Assembly (NCBI RefSeq): GCF_910593845.1
Contig: NZ_CAJVAS010000001.1
Coordinates: 62,001 to 126,000, forward strand
Direction: 5' to 3'
Length of the DNA: 64,000 nucleotides
From: Paenibacillus solanacearum
GTDB taxonomy: Bacteria > Bacillota > Bacilli > Paenibacillales > NBRC-103111
Shown here one piece after another: positions 17,993 through 26,620 of this stretch. Each line of letters starts with the position of its first letter. Position 1 is the stretch's first letter. The notes under the pieces were generated by a model, which did not search any database, was not told the DNA's origin, and saw only the letters and a list, made by a program, of their open reading frames with translations. The translations under genes and the position numbers were made by a program.

Positions 17993-19047
17993 GAATTCGG
18001 ACGTTGGAGCAGCTCGCCCGTCTGTGCGAGAACGAAGCGAAGCCGATTGCACAGCTTATGCTTGAGGAGCAGGCGCGGGAATCGGGCCGAAGCGCTGAGC
18101 AGGAATTCGCCAAGATGGCAGCCTACTATGCCATTATGAAGGAAGCGGTGCGCAAAGGACTGACGGAGCCGACGCGGTCCCGCAGCGGACTGACCGGCTT
18201 CGACGCGCAGCGCATGTCGGCCTATGCCGCAAGCAGCGAGCCGCTGCTCGGTGGGGCGAGCGCGCTGTCGCTGGCGTATGCGCTTGCCGTATCGGAGGTG
18301 AACGCTTCCATGGGACGCATCGTCGCAACGCCGACGGCAGGCTCCTGCGGGATCATTCCCGGATCGTTCGTCAGCGTGCAGGAACGGTTCGGCTGGAGCG
18401 ATGAGCATATGGTCGCCGGCCTGTTCTGCGCCGGCGCGATCGGCTACGTGATCGCGAATAATTCATTCGTGTCCGGCGCCGAGGGCGGCTGCCAGGCGGA
18501 GGTCGGCTCGGCGATCGGCATGGCCGCCGGTGCGTTGGTCGAGCTGCGCGGGGGGACCCCGCAGCAGGCGGTTCACGCCGTAGGCCTGGCGCTGAAAAAT
18601 ACGCTCGGCCTCATCTGCGACCCGGTTGGCGGCCTGGTCGAAATTCCTTGCATCGTCCGCAACGGTTTTGGCTCCGTCACCGCGCTGGCGGCGGCCGATA
18701 TGGCGCTCGCCGGCGTCCGCAGCGTCATCCCGTCGGACGAAGTGATCCAGGTCATGCTCGAAGTGGGCGGAAGCATGCCGGAGAAGCACCGCGAGACGGC
18801 GAAGGGCGGGCTGGCGCAAACGCCCACCGGGCGCAAAATCATGAAGGAGCTGTACGGCAAAGCGGACAAGGGCGGCCAGGAAAACAAGGAAGGCCCGGAT
18901 AGCACGGGCGGCACAAAAAGCAAGAATAACAACGAAAGCCAGTCCAGCAAGGACAACGAAGATAGCAAGGCCAGTAAGAACAGCGGCTCTGCGGGCGATA
19001 CGGGTTCTCCGGGGCCGGCCGCCGATTCGAAAGGGGAATCATCATGA
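17989..19047 (+). CDS. sdaAA: L-serine dehydratase, alpha subunit, with long polar tail
   Basis: Catalytic alpha subunit of the [4Fe-4S] L-serine deaminase, 352 residues. Cluster cysteines are visible in TAGSCGIIPG and CDPVGGLVEIPC, with SGAEGGCQAEVG between. The family normally ends near 290-300 residues at the KELYG segment; here about 62 further residues follow, almost wholly Ser, Lys, Asn, Gly, Asp and Glu, without predicted fold. The tail reads through to the start of the amidohydrolase gene (ATGA overlap at 19044), so it is encoded in frame and not a mis-read junction. Start ATG 17989 overlaps the beta-subunit stop. Confidence 0.9.
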   Translation: MRIRTLEQLARLCENEAKPIAQLMLEEQARESGRSAEQEFAKMAAYYAIMKEAVRKGLTEPTRSRSGLTGFDAQRMSAYAASSEPLLGGASALSLAYALAVSEVNASMGRIVATPTAGSCGIIPGSFVSVQERFGWSDEHMVAGLFCAGAIGYVIANNSFVSGAEGGCQAEVGSAIGMAAGALVELRGGTPQQAVHAVGLALKNTLGLICDPVGGLVEIPCIVRNGFGSVTALAAADMALAGVRSVIPSDEVIQVMLEVGGSMPEKHRETAKGGLAQTPTGRKIMKELYGKADKGGQENKEGPDSTGGTKSKNNNESQSSKDNEDSKASKNSGSAGDTGSPGPAADSKGESS

Positions 19048-20237
19048 TAACGTTAGCGGAACACCTGCTGCGGCAGAGCAAGGAGCTGGAGGGCAAGCTG
19101 ACGGCGTTTCGCCGGGACTTGCACCGCTACCCGGAGCTCAGCACGCACGAAGCGGAGACGGCGGGAAAGGTGGCGGCCGAGCTGCGCAAGCTCGGCTACA
19201 CGCCGACCACAGGCGTCGGGGGACACGGCGTTGTGGCCGAGCTCGCCGGGGATCGGCCGGGCCCTGTCATCGCGCTGCGCGCCGATATGGATGCGCTCCC
19301 GATCCAGGAGGAGACCGGCCTGCCCTATGCTTCGGCCCGCCCTGGCGTGATGCACGCTTGCGGCCATGATGGTCATACGGCCATGCTGCTCGGGGCGGCC
19401 GAGCTGCTCATGCGCAACCGGGATCGGCTCGCGGGCTCCGTCCGGCTGCTGTTCCAGGCGGCGGAGGAAATCAACGCCGGGGCCAAAGCGATGATCGCGG
19501 ACGGCGTTCTCGAAGGCGTCAGCGAAATCTACGGGCTGCACAATTTGCCGACGCTGCCCGCCGGGCAAATGGCAATCCGCTACGGCGCCTTGATGGGATC
19601 TGTCGACCGGATCGAGCTGACGCTGGAAGGCAAGGGCGGTCACGGCGCGATCCCGGACCAAAGCATCGATCCGATCGTCGCCGCATCGGCGATTGTGATG
19701 GGGCTGCAGACGGCGGTATCCCGCGAGATGTCGCCGTTCGAGCCTGCGGTCGTCACGATCGGCAGCATGCATGCCGGCGAAGCGAACAACGTCATTCCGC
19801 ATCAAGCGAGGCTGACGGGAACCGTGCGCACGTTCTCCGAGGCGGCGAGACAGTCGATGCCCGGCAGGCTGGACCGGCTGATCGGCGGAATCGCTCAGGC
19901 GTACCGGTGCAAGGCCGAGCTGCGGTATATCAACCAGACGGCCGTGCTCGTCAATCACGATGGCCCGGCGGAGCAAGTGGAGCGAATCGCGGACCTGATG
20001 CTCGGCGCGCACAACCGGAAAGTCGCCGAGCCGACGATGGCCGGCGAAGACTTCTCCGAATATTTGCTGCACGTGCCCGGCAGTTTTTTCTGGATCGGCT
20101 CGGGACCCGATCGCGAGGCGGAGCGCGCCTACGGCCTGCATCATCCGAAGTTTGCGCTGAACGAGGCTTGCCTGCCGTACGGTGCGGCGCTGCTTGCCGC
20201 CATTGCGCTGCTGCGCAGCGGACAGCAGCCGGATTGA
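19044..20237 (+). CDS. M20D-family amidohydrolase
   Basis: M20-family metallo-amidohydrolase of 397 residues, like N-acyl-amino-acid or indole-acetyl-amino-acid hydrolases. Motifs are RRDLHRYPELS, ALRADMDALPI, MHACGHDGHTAML (metal Cys/His) and AAEEINAGA (catalytic and metal Glu pair). It overlaps the preceding gene by four bases and is the last gene of the unit before a terminator at 20.27 kb. It probably removes an acyl group from an amino acid or sugar conjugate, feeding the serine dehydratase or NagB-like steps (inference). Confidence 0.88.
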   Translation: MITLAEHLLRQSKELEGKLTAFRRDLHRYPELSTHEAETAGKVAAELRKLGYTPTTGVGGHGVVAELAGDRPGPVIALRADMDALPIQEETGLPYASARPGVMHACGHDGHTAMLLGAAELLMRNRDRLAGSVRLLFQAAEEINAGAKAMIADGVLEGVSEIYGLHNLPTLPAGQMAIRYGALMGSVDRIELTLEGKGGHGAIPDQSIDPIVAASAIVMGLQTAVSREMSPFEPAVVTIGSMHAGEANNVIPHQARLTGTVRTFSEAARQSMPGRLDRLIGGIAQAYRCKAELRYINQTAVLVNHDGPAEQVERIADLMLGAHNRKVAEPTMAGEDFSEYLLHVPGSFFWIGSGPDREAERAYGLHHPKFALNEACLPYGAALLAAIALLRSGQQPD

Positions 20238-20269
20238 CGAGGGGAGAAAGAGGAATACGATGCATACAT

Positions 20270-20297
20270 GGCGTATTTATGAAGAATACGCCTTTTT
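20270..20297 (+). terminator. terminator closing the nine-gene operon
   Basis: GGCGTATT (20270-20277) pairs with AATACGCC (20285-20292) around a seven-base loop, followed by TTTTT. It lies between the amidohydrolase stop and the ribosome site of the esterase gene. Confidence 0.8.
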
Positions 20298-20327
20298 AGG
20301 TATCATGAACCTAAGGAGTGACGATTC

Positions 20328-21107
20328 ATGAAGCATGTGGAAACGGCTTACAGCAGCGAGTATGCGGAGCACCGGCTGATCGATTTTTTCGTGCCGGATC
20401 GCCCGAACGGCGCCTGCCTGCTCTTCATTCATGGGGGAGGCTGGTCTGCCGGCAACAAACGGCAGTGGCACAGCGTGGCCCGCTATTTTTGCGAACGGGG
20501 CTATGTGTGCGCATCGGCCGGATACCGGTTAGCCCCGGATTACGTATTTCCGAGCCAGCTGGAGGATGTGCGGCTTGCGATGCAATATGTGAAGCGGCAA
20601 GCCACGGCATACGGCTATGCCGCAGACGCGGTCGCCGTCGTGGGCTCCTCGGCGGGAGGCCATTTGGCGGCAATGCTGGCAACGGTCCCGGCCGGCGACC
20701 CGCTGGGAGCGACGGCGGAGCTGACGGACCTGAACACCGTACCGCGAGCGGCCATTTGCTACTGTCCGGTGACGACGCTGTTCATGAAGCGCGATTTTGT
20801 AAACGTATTCATGGGCGCGACGGCGGAAGAGGCGCCGGAGCGATTCCGCATCGCATCGCCGGTGCACCGCCTGGATCGTATGGAAGGCGCTTTGCCTCCG
20901 TTCCTGTTTTTGCAGGGGGATCACGATCCGACGACAACGCTGGCGGATACGTCCGACATGTGCGGCAAAATCAATGCGTCCGGCGGGAATGCCGATCTGA
21001 TCGTGCTGCCGGGGGTCAAGCACGGGTTCGGCTACGGCACCGAAACGGCGGCGCAGCAGCTGAGCGTCCGGTACGTCGAATTGTTTCTACAGAAGTACGG
21101 ATTATAG
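20328..21107 (+). CDS. alpha/beta-hydrolase, HSL/acetyl-esterase type
   Basis: Cytoplasmic alpha/beta-hydrolase of 259 residues. The oxyanion motif is FIHGGGWSAG, the nucleophile elbow is VGSSAGGHLAA, and the acid/His pair lies near GDHDPTT and VKHGFGYG. This matches the BD-FAE/hormone-sensitive lipase type esterases that remove acetyl or other acyl groups from sugars. ATG 20328 follows CTAAGGAGTGA. It is separated from the upstream operon by a terminator hairpin, so it may be read through or use its own promoter. Confidence 0.85.
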   Translation: MKHVETAYSSEYAEHRLIDFFVPDRPNGACLLFIHGGGWSAGNKRQWHSVARYFCERGYVCASAGYRLAPDYVFPSQLEDVRLAMQYVKRQATAYGYAADAVAVVGSSAGGHLAAMLATVPAGDPLGATAELTDLNTVPRAAICYCPVTTLFMKRDFVNVFMGATAEEAPERFRIASPVHRLDRMEGALPPFLFLQGDHDPTTTLADTSDMCGKINASGGNADLIVLPGVKHGFGYGTETAAQQLSVRYVELFLQKYGL

Positions 21108-21177
21108 GATCGGATCCTCCCATTTTCTCTCTTTGGCAGCAGTGTATTTTTCGACATTTTATCGCAACCCCAAGCCA

Positions 21178-21206
21178 TTGTTTCCGCTTACAAAGCAGGA
21201 TATGCT
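21178..21206 (+). promoter_or_regulatory. promoter of the 21.2 kb binding protein
   Basis: TTGTTT (21178-21183) and TATGCT (21201-21206) are 17 bases apart. The -35 box overlaps the cre-like site listed separately. Confidence 0.5.
21179..21192. promoter_or_regulatory. cre (CcpA) site overlapping the -35 box
   Basis: Read on the reverse strand, TGTAAGCGGAAACA fits the relaxed cre pattern TGNAANCGNWNNCW at every position. It covers the -35 region of the promoter for the binding protein gene, where CcpA binding would repress. Confidence 0.6.
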
Positions 21207-21252
21207 AGGGGAAGAAACGATATCTAGCGCATGAAGAGAGGGGTTGTCACAC

Positions 21253-22578
21253 ATGAGAAAAAGAAGAGCAGCCATCGCGTCTACGCTTCTGCTCGCGGTT
21301 ATGGCATCGGGCTGTAGCGGAGGCGCTCCGGCGGATTCCGGCAGCAAGCCTGCAGGGGACAAAGCGGGAGGGCAAACGGGTGCCAAGTTCAAAAACGATC
21401 CGGTTGACATCACGTTTTACTTGACAAGCAACAATATTGCCGAAGATAAATTTATGGAGACATACGGCAATAAAATCAAAGAAAAGCTGCCTCACATCAA
21501 CGTCAAATACATTATGCAAAAGGACAGCAAAACGTTGCCGGAACTGCTGACGGCCGGGCAGTCGTTCGACATTATGATCAGCTCCGTCGGGCTGACGCAG
21601 AACTTTTTGACAACCTACGATCTGCAGTACGATATCAGCGATTTGATCAAAAAATACAATTACGACCTCGGCAAGCTCGAGCCGAGCACCATCGAAATTC
21701 AAAAAGGCTTTGCGAACGGCGGAATCTACGGGATGCCGGTCAGCACCACGTCCGGCGCACTGTTCTACAACAAGGACTTGTTCGATAAATTCGGCGTTCC
21801 GTATCCGAAGGACGGCATGACGTGGGACGAATTGTACGAATTGGCCCGCAAGATGACGCGCAACGAAGGCGGCGTGCAGTACAAGGGGCTGACCATGTCG
21901 TTCCAGCATTTGCTGCTGCTGGATCAGAACTCGGTCAACCCGCTGGATCCGAAGACGTTCAAGACGAATATCACCAGCGAAGAGTTCAAGAAGTCGTTCG
22001 AGAATTTGGCCAGGTTTTTCAAAATTCCGGGTAACGAAGTGCCGGGAACGAAGTACGCGCTGGCGACCCAAACGGACCCGTTCCTCAAAAATATGACGTC
22101 CGCCATGTACGCTTCGCTGAGCGGAACCCGGCCGGAAGGAATGAACTGGGACATCGCGCAGCTTCCGTTTCTCAAGGAAAAGCCGGGTGTCGGTCCGCAA
22201 TCGTACCCGACGTATTTCTATATTACGCAGACGAGCAAGAACAAGGACGCGGCGTTCCAGGTGCTTGACTACATTACGTCCGAAGAATTCCAGCGGTTCA
22301 TCGTTCGGGCCGGGACCGCGAATACGATCTTGAGAGACGGATCGAAGCTGGCTGCCGATCTCGGAGTGGACGATCCGAAGCTGAAGGGGAAAAACATCAA
22401 GTCGTTGTTCCCGCAAACGTACGCATCGCCGACGATCAAGACGAAATATCAAAGCTTCGTGGAGACCGAGCTGTTCACGGCGCTGATGGAGTATCAGAAG
22501 GGCACGGACGCCAATACGGCGCTCCGGTCGGCAGCCGAACGCGCCGACAATAAGATTCAGGCCGAGATGAAAAAGTAA
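21253..22578 (+). CDS. ABC sugar-binding lipoprotein
   Basis: Solute-binding lipoprotein of 441 residues with lipobox MASGC (Cys21). The paralogue signature FYNKDLFDKFGVPYPK then GMTWDEL is present, as is the C-terminal DANTALRSAAERADNK helix. ATG 21253 is preferred to the TTG nine bases earlier because the latter directly abuts the AGAGAGGGG ribosome site. A promoter with an overlapping cre site lies upstream, so expression is probably turned off by preferred sugars. An intercistronic hairpin separates it from an SGNH hydrolase gene. No permease genes are adjacent. Confidence 0.9.
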   Translation: MRKRRAAIASTLLLAVMASGCSGGAPADSGSKPAGDKAGGQTGAKFKNDPVDITFYLTSNNIAEDKFMETYGNKIKEKLPHINVKYIMQKDSKTLPELLTAGQSFDIMISSVGLTQNFLTTYDLQYDISDLIKKYNYDLGKLEPSTIEIQKGFANGGIYGMPVSTTSGALFYNKDLFDKFGVPYPKDGMTWDELYELARKMTRNEGGVQYKGLTMSFQHLLLLDQNSVNPLDPKTFKTNITSEEFKKSFENLARFFKIPGNEVPGTKYALATQTDPFLKNMTSAMYASLSGTRPEGMNWDIAQLPFLKEKPGVGPQSYPTYFYITQTSKNKDAAFQVLDYITSEEFQRFIVRAGTANTILRDGSKLAADLGVDDPKLKGKNIKSLFPQTYASPTIKTKYQSFVETELFTALMEYQKGTDANTALRSAAERADNKIQAEMKK

Positions 22579-22595
22579 AGTTCGCCGGCCACAGC

Positions 22596-22630
22596 GAGGG
22601 GCTGTTTCAATTCCAATTGAGACAGCCCTC
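22596..22630 (+). other. intercistronic hairpin after binding protein
   Basis: GAGGGGCTGTTTCAA (22596-22610) pairs with TTGAGACAGCCCTC (22617-22630) with a bulged G and short loop. No T-run follows and the next ribosome site is 27 bases on. Placement matches the stem at 1426-1460 after another binding protein gene. Confidence 0.55.
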
Positions 22631-22670
22631 CTGCCTGCGGATCACAAGGAATATGAAGGAGGATATCATC

Positions 22671-23369
22671 GTGAACGAAGAAGCGTCCGCAAGCCCGAAA
22701 ACGCCGGAGACGGCGTGCATTTACAGCAGCAGGGAGGCGTGGGAAGCCGCTCTGAACGTCAAACAGAAGGACCGCCCCGAATTTCAATACGTGGACATCG
22801 ATCCGTCGCTTGACTCCGTGCTGTTGATCGGCGACTCCATCTCGATGGGGTACACGGTGACGGTCCGGCAAGCGTTGGCCGGAAGGGCGAACGTATGCCG
22901 TATCCCGGTCAACGGAGGAGATTCGGCCCGGGGGCTTCAGTGGCTGGACCGCTGGGTCGGGAGCATCCCATGGCGGGTGATCCACTTCAACTGGGGCTTG
23001 CATGATTTGAAATATTTGCGGGACGGCGAGCTCGACTTTGCCGGCCAGCTCGTGAGCACGCCGGAACAGTACGAAACGCAGCTGCGCAAACTTGCCGCAC
23101 GACTGCAGCAGACCGGCGCCACACTGATCTGGGCGGCGACGACGCCTGTGCCGGAAGGCGCGGGCGGACGTGTGCCCGGCTCGGAGCTAACGTATAACGA
23201 ACGCGCAGCGAAGGTGATGCATGAGCTCGGGATCGCCGTCAACGACCTGCACGCGCATATAGCCGAACGGCTTGACGGGAATCAGCTTCCGCGCAATGTT
23301 CATTTTACAGATGGTGGATATGCGCTGCTCGGCGCGAAAGTGACGGAAGTGATCGCACGCGAGCTTTAA
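22671..23369 (+). CDS. SGNH/GDSL-type hydrolase
   Basis: SGNH-fold hydrolase of 232 residues. Block I is LIGDSISMGY (nucleophile Ser), a Gly-rich block is VNGGDSARGLQW, block III-like is FNWGLHDLK, and the C-terminal His is in NVHFTDGGYA. Such enzymes deacylate sugars or cleave esters. The start is GTG 22671 with AAGGAGG seven bases before; an upstream ATG lies inside the ribosome site. There is no signal peptide, so it is cytoplasmic. It is probably co-transcribed with the binding protein gene ahead and may deacetylate the imported sugar. Confidence 0.85.
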   Translation: MNEEASASPKTPETACIYSSREAWEAALNVKQKDRPEFQYVDIDPSLDSVLLIGDSISMGYTVTVRQALAGRANVCRIPVNGGDSARGLQWLDRWVGSIPWRVIHFNWGLHDLKYLRDGELDFAGQLVSTPEQYETQLRKLAARLQQTGATLIWAATTPVPEGAGGRVPGSELTYNERAAKVMHELGIAVNDLHAHIAERLDGNQLPRNVHFTDGGYALLGAKVTEVIAREL

Positions 23370-23428
23370 GCGTTGCCGTAAAGCGTAAAGCAGCAATGGA
23401 AGTCCAATTCATGAAAGGGGAATGCGGG

Positions 23429-26392
23429 TTGAGCGATCATCCTCACAATCGGGAGCCGGTACAACCGGAAGGAACGCGCAGAACGATCAGCAGGCGCAAG
23501 CTGCTCGCGTCAATCGGTTTAACGGGTGCAGCTGCCGTTGCCGCAGGCTATGCCGGGTTCATGCAATCGGGAAGCGCTCCGGCGCAGACGAATGCGGCGG
23601 AACAACCGGAGAGGAGGAAGGACATGATCTATTTTCTGACCGTAGGGGATTTGAAGGCTGCCGCTTCGGGACTGTCGGACGGCATGCTCGTTCGGACGAT
23701 GGGTTATTACGAGCCCGGCGACGGCGGAGGCGCGGAATACGTCATCGCATCGACCAACGTTCCCGAAGACGGCGGAGCCATCCACAAGCTGCAGGGCGGC
23801 TTGATGGCGAGACTGCTTCCCGGACCTTACATCAATTACAAGATGTTCGGCGTCGTCGGCAACAAAACGAACGATGACGGCGAACAAATCAAGAAGGCGC
23901 ATACATACGCCAATTTGCGCAAGCTGCCGGTATTGAACCCGAGCGGCGAATATTGGATCAAATCGGCGCATACGATCCCGATCCAAACCTCTGTGCAATG
24001 GGGCAGCACGATCTTCCATATCGACGAGAGTAAGAGCACGAAGACGAATCCGCGCTTCGTCGTCAACCCGTCGAAAAATCCGATAACGATCAGCTTAAAG
24101 CCCGAAGAGAAGACGGCGCTGCTCAAACGGCTGAAGCCGGGCACGACGCTGATCCCCGAGCTCGCGCAATATAAAAATTGTCTCGTGGTTGTCGCGGACA
24201 AAAACGACTTGATCGGCGCCCGCAGCGGCTATGAGAATCAGACGGGCTGGGCGAGGGAAGATTTCTTCTACGTCGACGAGTACGGCCGCATCATGGGCGA
24301 TCTGGCATGGACGTTCAAGGACATCACCAGCCTGACGGCATACCCTTGCGACGAAAACGTGCTGACGATCGATGGCGGGACGTTCCTCGTCTCCGGCAAT
24401 TTGCCCGGTCAAAAGTATGACGGCTATTATTGGAGCGGCATTCAGATCAAACGCAGCCGGACGGTCCTTCGCAACCAGTTCGTAGGGCTTGAGCCGGGAA
24501 TGAAAGACGTTTCCCTGCAGGCGCGTTTCGGATTTTTTTATTTCAACCTCGTCTATGACGTGCTGCTGGAGAACGTGAAGCTGATTCCGTGGGAGCAGGA
24601 CCGCGGCGGTCCGGGCAAAGACGTAGGCGCCGGTACGTACGGGATCGGCGGGGCGCGCGTGCTCAATCCGGTGTTTCGCAACGTGACAGCCGAGGGCAGC
24701 CTGGTGCATTGGGGCGTCTTCGGAACGAATCTGATGAAAAACTTCCGCATCCAGAACTGCCGTCTCAACCGGATCGACGTGCATTTCCACTGCTGGAACT
24801 TGTATATACAGGACACGGAGGTCGGGTACCGGGGCATCTCCGTAACCGGCGGCGGCGATTTGATCATCGAAAATTCGAAGCGCTACGGCGGCGGTCAATT
24901 CATCAATTACCGCAGAGATTTCGGGGCTAAATGGGACGGACATATTCGAATCCGCAACTGCCGGCTGCTGCTGACGGACGATGTGGAGGCTTGTGTGCTG
25001 TACCATACGCCGGCGCAGTTCAACTACAAATATCCGATCGGCTTCGGACGGAGCATCGTGATCGACCATTTTATTTTCGATTACACGGCGGTGCCGCAAG
25101 CGGTCAAGCCGGCCTGGGTGATGAAGCTGCCGGCGTTCTCGAAGACGAGTCCGGATGACCGGTTGTTTTTCCCGCAGCTGATCCAGTTCTCCAATGTGCT
25201 CGTCGACGGTAGAGAGCGGGGCGTACGGCTGTTTGACATTAAGGATTCCGCAGGATACCGGCTGTCGCGCAAAGGGAGCTACAACGCGTCCGAAGGGCTG
25301 AAGCACAACTGCATCATGAAGTTCGATAACGTGATGCTCGACGAACTGCCTCCCGTGACTGCAGAGCAGACCGACGGAGCGCATCTCCTTCTGCAGTCGC
25401 CGGACCAAGCGGAGCGGGATGAATACTCGCTGTACCCGAAGATCGAGCTGAAGCAGTGCGCTAACCTGTACGCGATCGTGCAGAACACGCCTGCGGATCT
25501 ATCGCTCAAGGAATGCGGCATTCGCGGGATACAAGCAGCCGGCCTCAAGGGCAAGCCGCACCAGGGTCGGCTCGCCATGGAGAACTGCGCGTTCGAGGCG
25601 GCGTTCGCGCAGGACAAAGGCGACTTCTGCAAGCTGGATTCCGAAGGCGGGACATCGTTCCTGCACTGCGTCATTCGCACACCGGTCATCGCCGGGCAGG
25701 CCAAGCCGGAGCTGATGGACCGATACGGCTTTATCGCGTACAACCGCTATGTGAAGCATAGCCATTTGCGCACGACGTTGTCGGAAGGCTTGCTTCGTTC
25801 CAAGCCGAAGCTGCTGCCCGAATTCGCCTCCATGCTGAATAGCCGGTCGGAGAGCGACCCGATTTATCCGATCCGGTTGTCAGGATCATCTTCCGAGCGG
25901 CCGGATACGGAGGCGGGACGTATCGTTCCCGGCTTCGTGTATTATGATACGGATTTGGCGCAGCCGATCGTATGGGATGGAGCCAAATGGAAGGCGCTGG
26001 GCAGAACGGTCCAGACGCTGGCCTTTTATGCCCAAGCGAACAAGGGCGCCCTCTCCGGCGCGAAAATGAAGCGGGCGGAGCATCATCCGACCGGCGAATA
26101 CGTCATGGCGGCGGACGGCCAGGTGGAGACGTATGCCGTCGCGTACATCGGCGGGGAATCCGCCGGAGCCGCCGCCTGGGAGATCATACTGACGCGCAAC
26201 GGAGCGCCGTGGATTGAAGGCATCGCAGGCGAGACGGCCGCTAACGGCTCGGCTGCAGGCAGCGTTGCCGGCGAGACGCAATTCCAGGCCGGAGACCGCA
26301 TCGGCGTCGTCGTGACGAATTTCAGCGCGGACGGCGATCCGGAAGCTTACTTGTCTTGCGAACTCGGCATCCATGCGTTTCGTTACGTTTAG
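23429..26392 (+). CDS. Tat-exported right-handed beta-helix protein
   Basis: Large secreted protein of about 987 residues. Near the N-terminus a twin-arginine signal (ISRRKLLASIGLTGAAAVAAG) is visible, so export in folded form is likely. A tailspike-like cap segment (FLTVGDLKAA, YYEPGDGGGAEYVI) leads into a long region of beta-helix-like repeats with many short N- and I-rich strands, resembling pectate-lyase-like or phage tailspike folds. The last about 130 residues look like a beta-jelly-roll. TTG 23429 follows AAAGGGG by eight bases; ATG 23411 and ATG 23396 are in-frame alternatives. Catalytic residues cannot be assigned; it may be a polysaccharide lyase or hydrolase. Confidence 0.75.
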   Translation: MSDHPHNREPVQPEGTRRTISRRKLLASIGLTGAAAVAAGYAGFMQSGSAPAQTNAAEQPERRKDMIYFLTVGDLKAAASGLSDGMLVRTMGYYEPGDGGGAEYVIASTNVPEDGGAIHKLQGGLMARLLPGPYINYKMFGVVGNKTNDDGEQIKKAHTYANLRKLPVLNPSGEYWIKSAHTIPIQTSVQWGSTIFHIDESKSTKTNPRFVVNPSKNPITISLKPEEKTALLKRLKPGTTLIPELAQYKNCLVVVADKNDLIGARSGYENQTGWAREDFFYVDEYGRIMGDLAWTFKDITSLTAYPCDENVLTIDGGTFLVSGNLPGQKYDGYYWSGIQIKRSRTVLRNQFVGLEPGMKDVSLQARFGFFYFNLVYDVLLENVKLIPWEQDRGGPGKDVGAGTYGIGGARVLNPVFRNVTAEGSLVHWGVFGTNLMKNFRIQNCRLNRIDVHFHCWNLYIQDTEVGYRGISVTGGGDLIIENSKRYGGGQFINYRRDFGAKWDGHIRIRNCRLLLTDDVEACVLYHTPAQFNYKYPIGFGRSIVIDHFIFDYTAVPQAVKPAWVMKLPAFSKTSPDDRLFFPQLIQFSNVLVDGRERGVRLFDIKDSAGYRLSRKGSYNASEGLKHNCIMKFDNVMLDELPPVTAEQTDGAHLLLQSPDQAERDEYSLYPKIELKQCANLYAIVQNTPADLSLKECGIRGIQAAGLKGKPHQGRLAMENCAFEAAFAQDKGDFCKLDSEGGTSFLHCVIRTPVIAGQAKPELMDRYGFIAYNRYVKHSHLRTTLSEGLLRSKPKLLPEFASMLNSRSESDPIYPIRLSGSSSERPDTEAGRIVPGFVYYDTDLAQPIVWDGAKWKALGRTVQTLAFYAQANKGALSGAKMKRAEHHPTGEYVMAADGQVETYAVAYIGGESAGAAAWEIILTRNGAPWIEGIAGETAANGSAAGSVAGETQFQAGDRIGVVVTNFSADGDPEAYLSCELGIHAFRYV

Positions 26393-26425
26393 CATCCTAG
26401 GTCGACAAAGGAAACAACATAATGC

Positions 26426-26474
26426 AAAGAAGCTGCAATCACCGAACGTTCGGGTGGTTGCAGCTTCTTTGTCT
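26426..26474. terminator. bidirectional terminator
   Basis: AAAGAAGCTGCAATCACC at 26426-26443 pairs with GGTGGTTGCAGCTTCTTT at 26453-26470 with one wobble-rich step, flanked by T-rich sequence. It separates the beta-helix gene from the convergent GntR-fusion gene. Confidence 0.8.
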
Positions 26475-26620
26475 TGGTCAGTAATCGCGCAGGCATGTTG
26501 GCAAGCGAACGGTGAGCGTGAGCGCATCCGGAAGACCCTTCGGGACGCGGCAAAGCGGCAGCGGCGACTGTGCGCCTGCAAAGAGGCGCACATCACGACG
26601 CTTGCGGCGGTTTCGCCGCA

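Noticed and set aside
24095..25408. 437-codon reverse frame inside the beta-helix gene
   Set aside because: Antisense shadow; the plus strand has Tat signal, ribosome site and continuous frame.
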